DNA of 64,000 bases from the NCBI RefSeq assembly GCF_023823125.1, contig NZ_CP090949.1:186001-250000 (forward strand). The letters are read 5' to 3'. Below the pieces are notes generated by a model. It worked only from the letters and a program-made list of their open reading frames with translations, was not told the DNA's origin and did not search any database. Of the stretch, positions 34,066 through 43,975 are shown one piece after another (within the stretch, counting starts at the first letter, position 1; each line of letters begins with the position of its first letter). This stretch comes from Erythrobacter aurantius (GTDB taxonomy: Bacteria > Pseudomonadota > Alphaproteobacteria > Sphingomonadales > Sphingomonadaceae). The translations under genes were made by a program, and so were the position numbers.

Positions 34066-34425
34066 TTTGTTCAGCCACGATCCGACTACTTTGGATCATT
34101 ACGCCAGATATCTGGCCAAAATCCTATTCTCGGAATGCAGCGATCTCCCCGCGCTTATCGTCGCTGACCGATAGGCGTTCGACAGAACTCTCAGTCGCTC
34201 TCTCTTAATGAGGGCGGCGCCCCAGAAACGCACGTTACCCATTGCGCGAGAATACTGGCTGTAACTGGCAAATGGCGATGCACACGATCCACCAGCGCCG
34301 CCCCTGTTACGAACGGAAACGCATCTGAGAACCATCTCTATGTGATCCCTCGCAGGCTCACATATTCCACCCATAAAGTGACTGACCGCCGGGCGTCGAC
34401 CTCAGTGGACGAGCCCCGACTGTCT
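34066..34425. other. Gene-free stretch between porin and MFS genes
   Basis: About 360 bases with no convincing gene. The minus strand at 34129-34205 reads SSVERLSVSDDKRGEIAAFRE followed by a stop, which looks like the tail of an enoyl-CoA hydratase and may be a decayed remnant. No start codon or promoter supports it. Confidence 0.4.
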
Positions 34426-36036
34426 TCAATCGAAGACTTCGCCAGCAGCCTTGGCCCGTTCGACTACGGTTCTGTTCGCATGAGGCACCAGTCTTATTGC
34501 GGCGACCAGGAGTGCGAGACCGATCGGCGTGATCCAGAGCGTCGAAAGGACGCCGATGCTCAAATTTCCGTCGTTTTGTGCAGAAACATAACCCGCAGTG
34601 TACGGCCCGAGAGCAAGACCGACCAAGGTTGTCGCGAGGAAGAACGTAGCCGTTGCAGTGCCTCGCATTCGAGGCAGGACCAAAGCCTGGCTGCTCGCGG
34701 CGGCTGCACCAAGCGCGGATGCGGCCAGAGCGCCGACGACAACATTCAGAACGATAAACAAACCGAAGCTTTCGGTTGTATATTGCACGACGGCAAACGG
34801 GATCGGGCTAAGCAGCCCGAACAATATTACCCAAACCCGGCCAGCCTGCATCCGCGTAAAAAGCGCATCGGCCATACGTCCACCAAGGATCACACCGAGG
34901 AATCCTCCTACGGCACCGCCTCCGCCCAGCCAGAAGCCCAACTCTCCCTTAGAGACATCGAAAACGCGTTCAGCGTACGGCGCGCCCCAATACGACGCCG
35001 AATAGGCCATGAATGCTACTGTGCCGTACCCTAGAATGGTACAAAGAAAAGCTGGTGATCCCCATGTTAGAGCGAACGTGGGATAATCTCGGACCCGTAG
35101 TGCTGTTGCCCATGAGAAAACTGCATAATAGCCGATAGCCAGCAAGAACCACTGATCTGTGATCCAGGGAAGAATGCGGCCCGGCCCGGATTTCAAAATC
35201 TCGGTCAAGGCATAAGCAAGTGCGATACTTCCAATGAACACCGCAATATTCAACGCAAGGCTCAACGCACCGCGTGAAGCGGCACCAAAGAATGTGAAAC
35301 CCGGTATAATCGTATAAAGCTCACGAACGAAGCCACGAAACGGGTGGGGGTCTTCAGGCGTTGATAGCCCATCAATCGCACCACGAGCTGGTTCGCGCAG
35401 TGTGAAGACCCACAGCGCTAACAGGAGGCCGGGCAGCCCCACCGCAATGAATGCTGCCTGCCATCCAGCAAGCCCCAAGGGGCCACCGTCCGGGAAAGCA
35501 TTATTCCAATTGTCGACCACCAAGCCCCCAATCGCGAGGGACACGCCTCCACCGATATACAGACCGGAACTATAGATTGCCAAAGCAGTCGCCCGGAGCC
35601 GGGCCGGGAACCAATCAGAAATGAGTGAATACGCCGAAGGGCTTGCTGTCGCCTCACCAACGCCAACGCCAATTCTCGCAACCGTCAATGTACCCGCGTC
35701 GCGCGCGAATCCGGATACTGCCGTCATTGCCGACCAAAGCGTCAGGCCGAGGGTCATCAGTCGAATGCGCTTCCAACTGTCTGCCAGTTTGCCCAATGGA
35801 ATTCCAAAAAGGGCGTAAAAGATAGCGAATGCCGTCCCATACAGAAAACCCAGATAGGCATCATCAACGCCCAGATCCGCTTTGATATCGTTGGCTAGGA
35901 TTGAGAGGATTTGCCGATCAATGAAGTTAAGCACATAGACCACGACGAGCACGCAAAGAGCATACCAGCTGTAGGCAGGAACAGTTGCTTCCACCTGACC
36001 TTTCGAATCAGGCGTCTCAACGTCATATTCACTCAA
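34426..36036 (-). CDS. MFS transporter, spinster-like (second copy type)
   Basis: A 536-residue major facilitator superfamily membrane protein of the spinster-like group, with about twelve helices. Similar key segments as the protein at 1.8 kb: VVYVLNFIDRQILSILANDI and GVGEATASPSAYSLISDWF. The two share family motifs but are clearly diverged, so recent duplication is unlikely. The start is TTG at 36036 with a strong GGGAGAGAG four bases upstream. Substrate unknown. The queC gene lies upstream on the same strand with a 52-base gap. Confidence 0.87.
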   Translation of the reverse strand: MSEYDVETPDSKGQVEATVPAYSWYALCVLVVVYVLNFIDRQILSILANDIKADLGVDDAYLGFLYGTAFAIFYALFGIPLGKLADSWKRIRLMTLGLTLWSAMTAVSGFARDAGTLTVARIGVGVGEATASPSAYSLISDWFPARLRATALAIYSSGLYIGGGVSLAIGGLVVDNWNNAFPDGGPLGLAGWQAAFIAVGLPGLLLALWVFTLREPARGAIDGLSTPEDPHPFRGFVRELYTIIPGFTFFGAASRGALSLALNIAVFIGSIALAYALTEILKSGPGRILPWITDQWFLLAIGYYAVFSWATALRVRDYPTFALTWGSPAFLCTILGYGTVAFMAYSASYWGAPYAERVFDVSKGELGFWLGGGGAVGGFLGVILGGRMADALFTRMQAGRVWVILFGLLSPIPFAVVQYTTESFGLFIVLNVVVGALAASALGAAAASSQALVLPRMRGTATATFFLATTLVGLALGPYTAGYVSAQNDGNLSIGVLSTLWITPIGLALLVAAIRLVPHANRTVVERAKAAGEVFD

Positions 36037-36088
36037 GTCACTCTCTCCCGAAACAGCTCAGCGATCGGCACCCAATCAGTGGCGCGCT

Positions 36089-36787
36089 CTAGATTGCGTA
36101 CTTCGTGCTATCGACAATTCCTGCCTCCGCAAAACCCTTTTTCCGTAGTCTGCAGGAGTCACATTCGCCACAAGCAATCCCTTCAATCGTCGGGTCATAA
36201 CAGGACCAACTCCACGATGGATCAAGCCCAAGCCGAGCGCATTCCCTCGCGATATCCGCCTTGGTCATATCCTGAAGCGGCGTATGGACTGTGAAGGGAT
36301 GGCCTTCGACACCCGCCTTTGTCCCAAGCCGTGCCGTCTCCGCAAAGCTGGCAATGAATTCGGGGCGACAATCCGGATATCCTGAATAATCGAGCGCATT
36401 TACGCCGATATATACATCGCTCGCACCAAGGGATTCCGCGCACGCTGTCATCAAAGATAGAAATACAAGGTTGCGCGCTGGCACATAGGTGACTGGAATG
36501 TCATCTCCGACACCAGCTTTGGGAACGTCAATCGAGGCAGTGAGGGCGGATCCGCCGAACGCCCGCAAATCCAAGGAAATTTCCGTTCGGCTCGCCAATC
36601 CCAGCTTCTCGGCGATTCGCTTGGATGACAACAGTTCGATTCTGTGCCTTTGCCCGTAATCAACGGTCAGCGCGTGAACCTCAAACCCTTCTTCCAGGGC
36701 GATCGCTGCGGTTACCATCGAGTCAAGGCCACCCGATAGCAGCACCACCGCCCGGCGCGGCATCCCATTGTGTTCAGTCGAAACCAT
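36089..36787 (-). CDS. queC: 7-cyano-7-deazaguanine synthase
   Basis: A 232-residue ATP-dependent enzyme that converts carboxydeazaguanine to preQ0 in queuosine synthesis. PP-loop motif VVLLSGGLDSMV near residue 15, and the C-terminal zinc cysteines CYDPTIEGIACGECDSC. Also FVPARNLVFLSL-like segment (here YVPARNLVFLSL). Length fits. Starts at 36787 or 36763 are possible; neither has a strong ribosome site. gluQ at the other end of the window acts on the finished modified tRNA, so the pathway is represented twice. Confidence 0.93.
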   Translation of the reverse strand: MVSTEHNGMPRRAVVLLSGGLDSMVTAAIALEEGFEVHALTVDYGQRHRIELLSSKRIAEKLGLASRTEISLDLRAFGGSALTASIDVPKAGVGDDIPVTYVPARNLVFLSLMTACAESLGASDVYIGVNALDYSGYPDCRPEFIASFAETARLGTKAGVEGHPFTVHTPLQDMTKADIARECARLGLDPSWSWSCYDPTIEGIACGECDSCRLRKKGFAEAGIVDSTKYAI

Positions 36788-36846
36788 GAGTTTGGCTTAA
36801 CGCCAGTGGATTATTTAGCAATCATTGCGGCGCTGTCGGGCTGCAG

Positions 36847-37260
36847 TTAGCAGTCGCCGGTTCGCCTCCCTTCAGCTGCGAACTGGAACGGGATGCCTGA
36901 GGATATTCCTTGGCTCTCGATCTGAACCAAGCCGCCAGCTTCCTTGCGAATGTTCGTTCGGCCATAGCCATTGCCGGGGCAAGTATATTGAACTGTAATG
37001 CGGTTTGCAGCGTCCTCGACCACAAATCTGCTGCAGCCTTGATTTCCATGCCGCAGTTGGATCAATTCCTCTCCGCTTCGCACACAGATTTTTCGATCAG
37101 GGGAACCGTCGCGATGCTTGATAGTCCACTCCCCCTTCGAAAGAGTTCGCAACATTGTGAGACTGTCTGCCTGCGCAAGGGCAGGCAAACCAACCGACGC
37201 GACCAATATGGTCAGGCCGATCATTGCTCCATTCGAAAAATTGTGGCGACTTCCAACCAT
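36847..37260 (-). CDS. Exported DUF3617-like protein
   Basis: A 137-residue secreted protein with signal peptide (GLTILVASVGLPALAQA) and a small cysteine-containing domain with GEWTIKHRDGSPDRKICVRS and ITVQYTCPGNGYGRTNIRKE, similar to the DUF3617 family common in sphingomonads. Function unknown. ATG at 37224, with GGAG four bases upstream, is an alternative start and would keep the signal peptide. It is 86 bases downstream of hslO on the same strand. Four cysteines suggest disulfides in the periplasm. Confidence 0.65.
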   Translation of the reverse strand: MVGSRHNFSNGAMIGLTILVASVGLPALAQADSLTMLRTLSKGEWTIKHRDGSPDRKICVRSGEELIQLRHGNQGCSRFVVEDAANRITVQYTCPGNGYGRTNIRKEAGGLVQIESQGISSGIPFQFAAEGRRTGDC

Positions 37261-37345
37261 CACAGTACTCTCACAGGCCTTCTGTGCAATTTCTTGCACA
37301 CAATGGCACTGGCGCGATGAGCCGTGCCTGAACAGCGGCCAATCG

Positions 37346-38242
37346 TTAGATCGCGAGCTCAAAGGTTCTGGCACAGAACGCGCAATCCACAGCGATCTTG
37401 CCATTCTCTCCCCGCATGGCATCACGTTCATCTTCGGGAAAACGCGAAATTACTGATGTATAATGCGCCGGAGAACAGCGGCACCCGCGAGCGAGCGACT
37501 GCCCCGGCTGTATCCGTACGCCATCCTCTTCGTGAAACAGACGCCACACCACGTCCTCAAGGGACAGGTTTTGATCGAGGAGTTCTTCGTGAGTTACCGA
37601 TGCCGTCATGATCGAGACATGTTCCCAATCGGGGTGATCCATGCGCACGTGCAGCCTTTCGCGACCGACCTCCCCATCCGCTAAATGCTGTATCAAAAGC
37701 CCCGCTGCAATTCGCCCTGACGAATTCGAACTGCTCGCAGCGCGGATCAGAGTCGGGACCTGTTCCGACTGGCTGAAGTACATCTGACACGCTTCGGAAA
37801 GCGAATCCCCTTCGAGGGGCACAATGCCTTGATACCGGCGCCCACCCCCGGTCTCGAATGTAATCGCCAGATAGCCTTGGCCGAACAAGGCCGAGAGTCC
37901 TGAGTTGGCCCCAAGGTCAGCCAGTCGGTCGGCATCAAAATCGACATAGCCGCGCAGGCTCCCCCCCCGATAGTCGCACACTAGCAGCGATACCACGCCA
38001 TCATGGGTCTGGGCTTGCATCGTCAGTTGGGCGTCGTCTGAATCGGCCTTCAGCAGTCCACCCATAAGTGCAGCAAGTACGAGCGCTTCGCTGAGAAGGT
38101 GTGTGATTGGCGGTGGATAGTCATGAGCCGACAGGATTTCGTCCAATACTCGATCAAGACGCACGATGCGGGCTCTCGCATTCCGAGATGGCAAAGTGAA
38201 GCCGAGGAGCTTGTCAGCGAAGGTGTCGTGCGAGGTTTCCAT
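37346..38242 (-). CDS. hslO: Redox-regulated chaperone Hsp33
   Basis: A 298-residue Hsp33 protein, a holdase activated by oxidative unfolding. The C-terminal zinc cysteines are GCRCSPAHY and VDCAFC (CxC and CxxC). The N-terminal core has ALMGGLLKADSDDAQLTMQ and VCDYRGGSLRGYV, and ISRFPEDERDAM precedes the redox switch's last pair. It lies 57 bases downstream of argF in the argD-argF-hslO order typical of alphaproteobacteria. Confidence 0.93.
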   Translation of the reverse strand: METSHDTFADKLLGFTLPSRNARARIVRLDRVLDEILSAHDYPPPITHLLSEALVLAALMGGLLKADSDDAQLTMQAQTHDGVVSLLVCDYRGGSLRGYVDFDADRLADLGANSGLSALFGQGYLAITFETGGGRRYQGIVPLEGDSLSEACQMYFSQSEQVPTLIRAASSSNSSGRIAAGLLIQHLADGEVGRERLHVRMDHPDWEHVSIMTASVTHEELLDQNLSLEDVVWRLFHEEDGVRIQPGQSLARGCRCSPAHYTSVISRFPEDERDAMRGENGKIAVDCAFCARTFELAI

Positions 38243-38299
38243 GACTTGCCATATGGGAACTGCGGATACGTGAAATAAGCCCTCACACCATCCGAGCGC

Positions 38300-39247
38300 T
38301 CAGCACAAGAGACCGAAACTCCAAAGCAGCACTGACTTTTGGGCATGGATCCGGTTTTCAGCCTCATCGAACACGACCGAGTGCGAGCCTTCGAAAACAG
38401 TCTCGGTCACTTCCTCACCCACATGAGCCGGCAGACAATGCAAAAAAATCGAGTCCGGTTTGGCAAGCGCCATGATCTCTGAAGTCACTTGATAGGGAGT
38501 CATGGCTGTTCGCTTTTCGTCGGCGTCCACCTGTCCCATGGATATCCAGGTGTCGGTGACTACTACATCAGCGCCAGTCGCAGCCGCTCGGGCATCATGC
38601 GTCAAAGTCACCGATGCGCCTCCAGCGCGAGCCTTATCTACGAACTCAGTAGAGGGTTCGAAGCCCGGAGGTGTAGCGACCCGAACGTTGAACTTGAACA
38701 AGCCAGCAGCTTCAAGAATCGAGTGGAGGACATTGTTCCCATCACCAAACCACGCAAGCTCGAGGCCTGGCAAGGACTTACCTTTCTCAACGATGGTTAG
38801 TAGGTCTGCAACGATCTGGCAGGGGTGCGACTGATCGGTCAGGCCGTTAATCACCGGCACACTGGCAAAGCGTGCCATTTCCTCGATCTTGGCGTGATCA
38901 TCGGTTCGCAACATGATGGCATCTGCCATTCGGCTAAGTACCCGAGCCGTGTCGGCGATCGTTTCCCCACGCCCAAGCTGACTGGACCCGGAATCTAAAA
39001 TGAGAACGCTGCCTCCAAGCTGCCTCATAGCTACATCAAAGCTGACCCGTGTTCTGGTCGAATTCTTCTCGAAAACCAGTGCCAGAACCCGGCCTGCCAA
39101 AGGAAAATCAGCATCCGGATGCCCCTTGGGCCAGTCACTCCGAGCAGCCTTGCGATCGATCGCATCAGCAATCATGGCCGCAATTGCGTCCGCTCCCGCA
39201 TCCTCGAGATCAAGGAAATGAAAAGGTCCAGTCGACTGGGACATCAT
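38300..39247 (-). CDS. argF: Ornithine carbamoyltransferase
   Basis: A 315-residue arginine biosynthesis enzyme that joins carbamoyl phosphate and ornithine to citrulline. Motifs: [15 protein letters not shown] (carbamoyl phosphate binding STRTR), [14 protein letters not shown] (HPCQ), and [13 protein letters not shown] (ornithine-site HCLP). The start overlaps the argD stop by four bases (ATGATGA), confirming the operon. Cytoplasmic trimer. Confidence 0.96.
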   Translation of the reverse strand: MMSQSTGPFHFLDLEDAGADAIAAMIADAIDRKAARSDWPKGHPDADFPLAGRVLALVFEKNSTRTRVSFDVAMRQLGGSVLILDSGSSQLGRGETIADTARVLSRMADAIMLRTDDHAKIEEMARFASVPVINGLTDQSHPCQIVADLLTIVEKGKSLPGLELAWFGDGNNVLHSILEAAGLFKFNVRVATPPGFEPSTEFVDKARAGGASVTLTHDARAAATGADVVVTDTWISMGQVDADEKRTAMTPYQVTSEIMALAKPDSIFLHCLPAHVGEEVTETVFEGSHSVVFDEAENRIHAQKSVLLWSFGLLC

Positions 39248-40443
39248 GCGGACTCGGGGATCGTAAAGCTTGCAGCTCCAGCTGACAGCTTCTCAAAGAA
39301 TTCCTCGATCTCGACATCACCGATAACCAGTGGTGGGATAATCCGCAGCGTGTTGTCGCCAGCGGCGACAGTCAAGAGTTGATGATTGTCGCGCAAGTGG
39401 ACGAAGAACGGCCGGCTTTCGACCTTCATCTTGAGCCCAAGCATCAGCCCTTTGCCCCGAACAAGTTCAAACAGGTCGGGGTAATTTCCAATGAATTGTT
39501 CAAGCCGGGAGCGAAGGCGTTCCCCCTTCTCGGTGACCTCCGCCAGAAATTCCTCATTCGCGACGGCATCGAGCACCGCGCTTCCTGCCGCCATCGCGAG
39601 AGGATTGCCGCCGTATGTTGAACCGTGCGTGCCGAAAGTCATGCCGCGTGCGGCCTTCTCCGTTGCGATCACGGCACCCAATGGAAATCCACCCCCGAGC
39701 CCTTTGGCCGTCGCGAGGATATCCGGTTCAATGCCATAATGCTCATAGGCGTACATTTTGCCCGTACGCGCAACGCCGCATTGCACCTCATCGAGCACCA
39801 GCATCAGATCGTGCTCGTCGCAAATCGCCCGCAGACCCTTCATGAAGGAATCGGACGCAGGGCGAATTCCACCTTCACCCTGGATCGGCTCAACCAGAAA
39901 GCCAGCGGTATTCGGACCAATCAAAGCTTTCGCAGCGTCCAGATCGTCGAACTCCGCATATTTGAAACCCTCGAGCAACGGAGCAAAACCTTGGTGCATC
40001 TTGGTCTGATTAGAGGCGCTGATCGTCGCCATCGTACGCCCATGAAAGGCATTGGAAAATGTGATCAATTCAAACCGATTGGCATCCCCTTGATCACCCG
40101 CATTCTGGTGATAGGCACGCGCGGTCTTGATCGCCCCCTCGACAGCTTCCGCGCCCGAATTCGTGAAGAACACCGTATCCGCGAAAGTCGCATCAACAAG
40201 CTGCTGTGCCAGACGTTCTCCCTGCGGACTGCCGTAGAGATTTGAAACGTGCATCAGGGTTTCGGCTTGGCGCTGGATCGCTTCAATCAGGCCCGGATGC
40301 GAATGGCCGAGAAGATTCACCGCAATACCGCTTGCAAAATCAAGATAGCGCGTTCCGTCCTCGTCAATCAGGTGGCAGTGCTCTCCGCGCACTGGGCGCA
40401 CACCGCAACGGGGGTAAACTGGCATAAGCGGGCTGATCGACAT
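39244..40443 (-). CDS. argD: Acetylornithine aminotransferase
   Basis: A 399-residue PLP class III aminotransferase producing N-acetylornithine, also able to serve lysine synthesis. Signature: [35 protein letters not shown] and the PLP lysine in [16 protein letters not shown]. Start ATG at 40443 with AAGGAA upstream; the ORF extends to 40509 without support. The cold-shock gene terminator ends just upstream. Its stop overlaps argF, and hslO follows. Confidence 0.94.
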   Translation of the reverse strand: MSISPLMPVYPRCGVRPVRGEHCHLIDEDGTRYLDFASGIAVNLLGHSHPGLIEAIQRQAETLMHVSNLYGSPQGERLAQQLVDATFADTVFFTNSGAEAVEGAIKTARAYHQNAGDQGDANRFELITFSNAFHGRTMATISASNQTKMHQGFAPLLEGFKYAEFDDLDAAKALIGPNTAGFLVEPIQGEGGIRPASDSFMKGLRAICDEHDLMLVLDEVQCGVARTGKMYAYEHYGIEPDILATAKGLGGGFPLGAVIATEKAARGMTFGTHGSTYGGNPLAMAAGSAVLDAVANEEFLAEVTEKGERLRSRLEQFIGNYPDLFELVRGKGLMLGLKMKVESRPFFVHLRDNHQLLTVAAGDNTLRIIPPLVIGDVEIEEFFEKLSAGAASFTIPESA

Positions 40444-40474
40444 CAGAAATTTCCTTGAGCTCGGAATTGTTGTT

Positions 40475-40511
40475 TTAAAACAAAATGGCGGCCCTTTCAG
40501 AGCCGCCATTT
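40475..40511 (-). terminator. Terminator of the cold-shock gene
   Basis: AAATGGCGGC (40483-40492) and GCCGCCATTT (40502-40511) form a perfect ten-base stem with nine-base loop; on the minus strand ATTTTGTTTT follows. It lies between the cold-shock gene and argD, both leftward. Confidence 0.85.
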
Positions 40512-40568
40512 CCGAATAATCTAGGGCCGCTCTGTCATTGGGTCAAACGGCCAGAGTGGGGTGCCTGA

Positions 40569-41321
40569 TCAGCTTTGGACAGGCACCAGATTGACGGCCG
40601 AATACTTTCCTCGTCGATCAACTTCGAGGTCGAACTCGTAACGCTCGCCCTCATTGAGTTCCGAAAGGCCAGAACGCTCGACTGCACTAATGTGCACGAA
40701 GGCATCCGGCTGGCCGTCATCACGAACCAGAAACCCGAAACCCTTCATCGAATTGAAGAATTTGACCGTACCAGTAGCTTTTTCGCCGGTCAGTTCGCGC
40801 TTGGGCGGGCTCGCTGCTTGCGGCGCCGCAATCACATCGCCCACGACCTGAAGATCCTGTGCAGAGATTTTGCCGCCACGATCCACAAGGTTGAATTCGA
40901 GTTCCTGCCCTTCAGCCAAGCCTTCGAGGCCGGCACGTTCGACTGCGCTGATATGGACGAAAACATCTTCTCCTCCACCCTCTTGAGCGATGAAGCCAAA
41001 GCCTTTCTGGCCGTTGAAGAATTTAACCGTGCCTTTGCCGGTGCCAACGACCTGAGCAGGCATGCGGTTGAAACCGCCGCCACCGCCGCCGCCGCGACCA
41101 CCACCGCCACCGCGGGGAGCACCGCCGCCAAAGCGGTCGCCGCCGCCGTGGCGATCACCACCACCGAAGCGATCGCCGCCGCCGAATCGGTCACCACCAC
41201 GATCATTGCCGTAATCACTCGGAGGCGGAAACCCGTCATTCCCGCCAAAAGGATCGAAACCGTCCTCGCCGAAACCGTCGCGCTTGTCCCGACCGCGCCG
41301 ACGTCCCCTGTCGTAACCCAT
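40569..41321 (-). CDS. Tandem cold-shock-domain protein with glycine-rich N-terminus
   Basis: A 250-residue RNA-binding protein. About 90 N-terminal residues are Arg/Gly/Asp-rich with repeated FGGGDR units and a [13 protein letters not shown] stretch. Two cold-shock domains follow: first [20 protein letters not shown] with [12 protein letters not shown], second [20 protein letters not shown] with [12 protein letters not shown], both with complete RNP1 (KGFGFI/L) and RNP2 motifs. Double-CSD proteins are known in alphaproteobacteria; the long glycine-rich tail recalls RGG-type RNA-binding regions. Start ATG at 41321, after an in-frame stop. Confidence 0.88.
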   Translation of the reverse strand: MGYDRGRRRGRDKRDGFGEDGFDPFGGNDGFPPPSDYGNDRGGDRFGGGDRFGGGDRHGGGDRFGGGAPRGGGGGRGGGGGGGFNRMPAQVVGTGKGTVKFFNGQKGFGFIAQEGGGEDVFVHISAVERAGLEGLAEGQELEFNLVDRGGKISAQDLQVVGDVIAAPQAASPPKRELTGEKATGTVKFFNSMKGFGFLVRDDGQPDAFVHISAVERSGLSELNEGERYEFDLEVDRRGKYSAVNLVPVQS

Positions 41322-41609
41322 ATCTTAAGTCGTACCTTACCACGCTGCCCATCCTGAGAAGCGCTGGCGACGAGGGCAACGAGTCGCACCAGACGCCGAT
41401 GGAACAGCCGAAAACGCCGAACCCACCGTCTGTTCGTCCACATAGCGCACAAAGCGCCGCTATGCGAACGATTTAACCTATCACCGCTTCATCGCGCAAA
41501 AATATGACATTTTCGCAAGTACTCGCAGGCACTGGTCGGATGCCACGCTTGCGAAAGCGCCCTTTGATCGGCATCTCGCTTGCTAGAACCTATGAGGAGC
41601 AAAATACCG

Positions 41610-42041
41610 ATGCCCGACTTTCGACCCTTGAGCGACTCGGTCTTGGCCAGCCCGCAAATCTCGATCGAAGACGTTGCGAATGCCAAGAATGCTGGAGTTG
41701 CCCTCATAATCAACAACCGACCAGACGGTGAGGACCCTTCCGCTCCGCAAAGCGCCGACATTGAAGCCGCAGCTATTGCTGCCGGGCTGGCTTACACCGC
41801 GATCCCGATTGGCCATTCCGGTTTCAGTGAAGTGCAAGTCGACCAGATGATAGCTGCCCTGAATTCGGCACAAGGCAAGACGCTCGCTTATTGCCGATCG
41901 GGAACGCGATCGACTCTACTTTGGGCACTTGCTCAGGCGAAAAACGGGATTTCACCAGAGGAAATTGCGCTGGCCGCGATGAAGGCAGGGTATGATGTCA
42001 GCCCGGTTCGCCCCATGTTGGACATTCTATCGTCCAAGTGA
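41610..42041 (+). CDS. DUF442 / TIGR01244 family phosphatase-like protein
   Basis: A 143-residue protein of the family found N-terminal in Blh-type proteins (beta-lactamase hydrolase-like, DUF442), with a phosphatase-like fold. The P-loop is YCRSGTRSTLLWALA (CX5R). The start PDFRPLSDSVLASPQIS and IINNRPDGEDPSAPQS are family hallmarks. In related organisms this type is linked to sulfide or rhodanese functions. ATG at 41610 with GAGGAG upstream is preferred to the earlier TTG or ATG. It ends four bases before the convergent amidohydrolase gene. Confidence 0.82.
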   Translation: MPDFRPLSDSVLASPQISIEDVANAKNAGVALIINNRPDGEDPSAPQSADIEAAAIAAGLAYTAIPIGHSGFSEVQVDQMIAALNSAQGKTLAYCRSGTRSTLLWALAQAKNGISPEEIALAAMKAGYDVSPVRPMLDILSSK

Positions 42042-42045
42042 TCCG

Positions 42046-43491
42046 CTACTGGCGATAATCGAGCGGGGGAGCCCTGTCTCCGAGCAGCGAACGATAGACG
42101 TAATCCGGCCCGCGAGCGGCATCAAACTCAGCCCGGGCAGCATTGCGGAGATCTTCGTTGGTGAAGAGGTCGACTGCCATCAAGGCCATGGCCTTGGCCG
42201 CCACTTGCGCTCCTTTGTGACCGATCGAATGCCCGCTAGCCGCGACGGCTTGCCAGCTATGTGCGCTTGTTCCGGGGACCCAGGTAGCAGTACGAACTCC
42301 GACCGTTGGTGTCGCCCAGGAAACGTCACCCACATCGGTTGAGCCATAGCCGAGGCTTCGCGTGTACGGCTGGATTTCAGCCGCGCTTTCAAGCGGCTCG
42401 GCTGCATCACCCAGCGATTTCTGCAATTCCTCAGCCCATGCACGTTCTTCGGACGAATAATTGACGCCGCCAACCATCTCGAGTTTTGCCTGCATCGCAC
42501 GAGCAAGCGTTTCATTCACCAGCAGGGGGTTGTTGCCGTGAATGATTTCCCAGTCGACCTCGGTACCGGTTCCCAATGCTGCGCCCCGGGCCGCATTCTC
42601 AAGTCGTTCCCATATCGCCTCAACACCAGCGGGATCAGGATGCCGGACATAATAGAAGACCTCGGCAAAATCAGGGACCACATTAGGAGCATTGCCGCCG
42701 CTGGTAATGACATAATGCATGCGCGCATCCTGAGGCATATGCTCATGCATCATATTGGCCATCATGTTCATCGCTTCCGCACCGTCGAGCGCACTGCGGC
42801 CGCGCTCAGGCGCGCCAGCTGCATGGGCCGAAACCCCGGTGAACCGGAATTTGGCGGAACGATTGGCTAGACTGGTCCTTGCAGCAGCGCTGTTTTCGTC
42901 ATCCGCATGCCAGTGAATCGCAATATCGACATCGTCGAACAAGCCCGCGCGGGTCATGTAGACCTTGCCCGATCCGCCCTCTTCCGCAGGCGTTCCATAC
43001 AAGCGGATGCGGCCCGGCGTTCCCGTAGCTTCAAGCCATTTCTTCACTGCAATCGCGGCGGTTAGCGAACCTGCCCCGAACAGGTTGTGGCCACAAGCGT
43101 GCCCGGCACCCTTGCCCTCCACCGGATCGCGGGTGGAAGCGCCCGACTGGTTGATACCAGGGAGTGCATCCATTTCCGCCAGGATCGCGATGATCGGCCC
43201 GCCTTCCCCCCATTCGGCGACGAAGGCGGTAGGAATTTCCGCAATCCCCGACTCAATCCGGAATCCTTCGCTCGCGAGTTCGGCCTGCATCAATCCGCTT
43301 GAGCGCGATTCGAGATAACCAAGCTCGGCCAAGTCCCACAGTTCCTGCGCAACCCGCGCCGTACGATCTGCTTGCGAATCCACCACGGCAATTGGATCCG
43401 GCCCTGCGTGGTTGTCAGCCGCTAGCGGGGCAGTCCCAAGAGCCAATGCCCCGAGGGCGGTGGTCGAGAAAATCGTTCCAAGCAGTTTCAT
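42046..43491 (-). CDS. Exported M20-family amidohydrolase, AbgB-like
   Basis: A 481-residue zinc peptidase/amidohydrolase of the M20 family, closest in pattern to AbgB (aminobenzoyl-glutamate hydrolase subunit B). Signal peptide (MKLLGTIFSTTALGALALG, then TAPLAADNH) places it in the periplasm. Metal-binding segments: AILAEMDALPGINQSG, GAGHACGHNLFGAGSL and GTPAEEGGSGKVYM, followed by HWHADDENSAAA. The start has AAGGAGA upstream. Substrate not known. No transporter gene lies beside it. Confidence 0.88.
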   Translation of the reverse strand: MKLLGTIFSTTALGALALGTAPLAADNHAGPDPIAVVDSQADRTARVAQELWDLAELGYLESRSSGLMQAELASEGFRIESGIAEIPTAFVAEWGEGGPIIAILAEMDALPGINQSGASTRDPVEGKGAGHACGHNLFGAGSLTAAIAVKKWLEATGTPGRIRLYGTPAEEGGSGKVYMTRAGLFDDVDIAIHWHADDENSAAARTSLANRSAKFRFTGVSAHAAGAPERGRSALDGAEAMNMMANMMHEHMPQDARMHYVITSGGNAPNVVPDFAEVFYYVRHPDPAGVEAIWERLENAARGAALGTGTEVDWEIIHGNNPLLVNETLARAMQAKLEMVGGVNYSSEERAWAEELQKSLGDAAEPLESAAEIQPYTRSLGYGSTDVGDVSWATPTVGVRTATWVPGTSAHSWQAVAASGHSIGHKGAQVAAKAMALMAVDLFTNEDLRNAARAEFDAARGPDYVYRSLLGDRAPPLDYRQ

Positions 43492-43564
43492 GTTGGTCTC
43501 CTTGCAAGCCTGCTTGCCGCAAAAGCCGCTCCGTGCCAATCCTCCGGCGCAGGAAAGACGCGCC

Positions 43565-43963
43565 ATGGAAATACACCCCCTCATCCTTCAATCCGGTGGT
43601 TCGCTTGTAGCCATTCTGGCGCTGTACGGTCTCGCCCGGTGGCTTGGCCTCGGCGGATCGCCTTCGTTGAAGGATACCGCTCTGCTTGCCGCAGTAGCAG
43701 ACGAGGTGGATACCGGTTTCACGATCGAGCAAGCGGCAGTCGATCGTGGCGGGGCGAGCGCATTGGTGAAGCATGCGGACGGCCGAATCATGGTCATCAA
43801 GCGTCGCGGCAACAGATACGCTGGCCGTATTCTGGACAAGGGTGCAAAGGTCCGGGAAGAAGTCGACGCAATCGTGGTCGACTGCGGAGAGGCGCGTTTC
43901 GGAACGGTCAGATTGTCGATCGAAAATCCGGCATCTTGGGCCGACACGATCAACCGGCTATAG
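43565..43963 (+). CDS. Hypothetical protein with N-terminal membrane helix
   Basis: A 132-residue protein I do not recognise. Residues 6-30 (LILQSGGSLVAILALYGLAR) form a membrane anchor, the rest is soluble with VKHADGRIMVIKRRGNRYAG and VDAIVVDCGEARFGTVRL. AGGAAAG precedes ATG at 43565. It is divergent from the amidohydrolase and precedes a fatty acid hydroxylase gene by 12 bases, so it probably shares that operon. Its small beta-strand-like C-terminal domain suggests a role on the cytoplasmic side, unverified. Confidence 0.6.
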   Translation: MEIHPLILQSGGSLVAILALYGLARWLGLGGSPSLKDTALLAAVADEVDTGFTIEQAAVDRGGASALVKHADGRIMVIKRRGNRYAGRILDKGAKVREEVDAIVVDCGEARFGTVRLSIENPASWADTINRL

Positions 43964-43975
43964 GTCTGCGCAACC

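Noticed and set aside
40575..41357. Plus-strand Ala/Thr-rich ORF opposite the cold-shock gene
   Set aside because: Caused by the glycine-rich repeat on the minus strand; both cold-shock domains are intact there.
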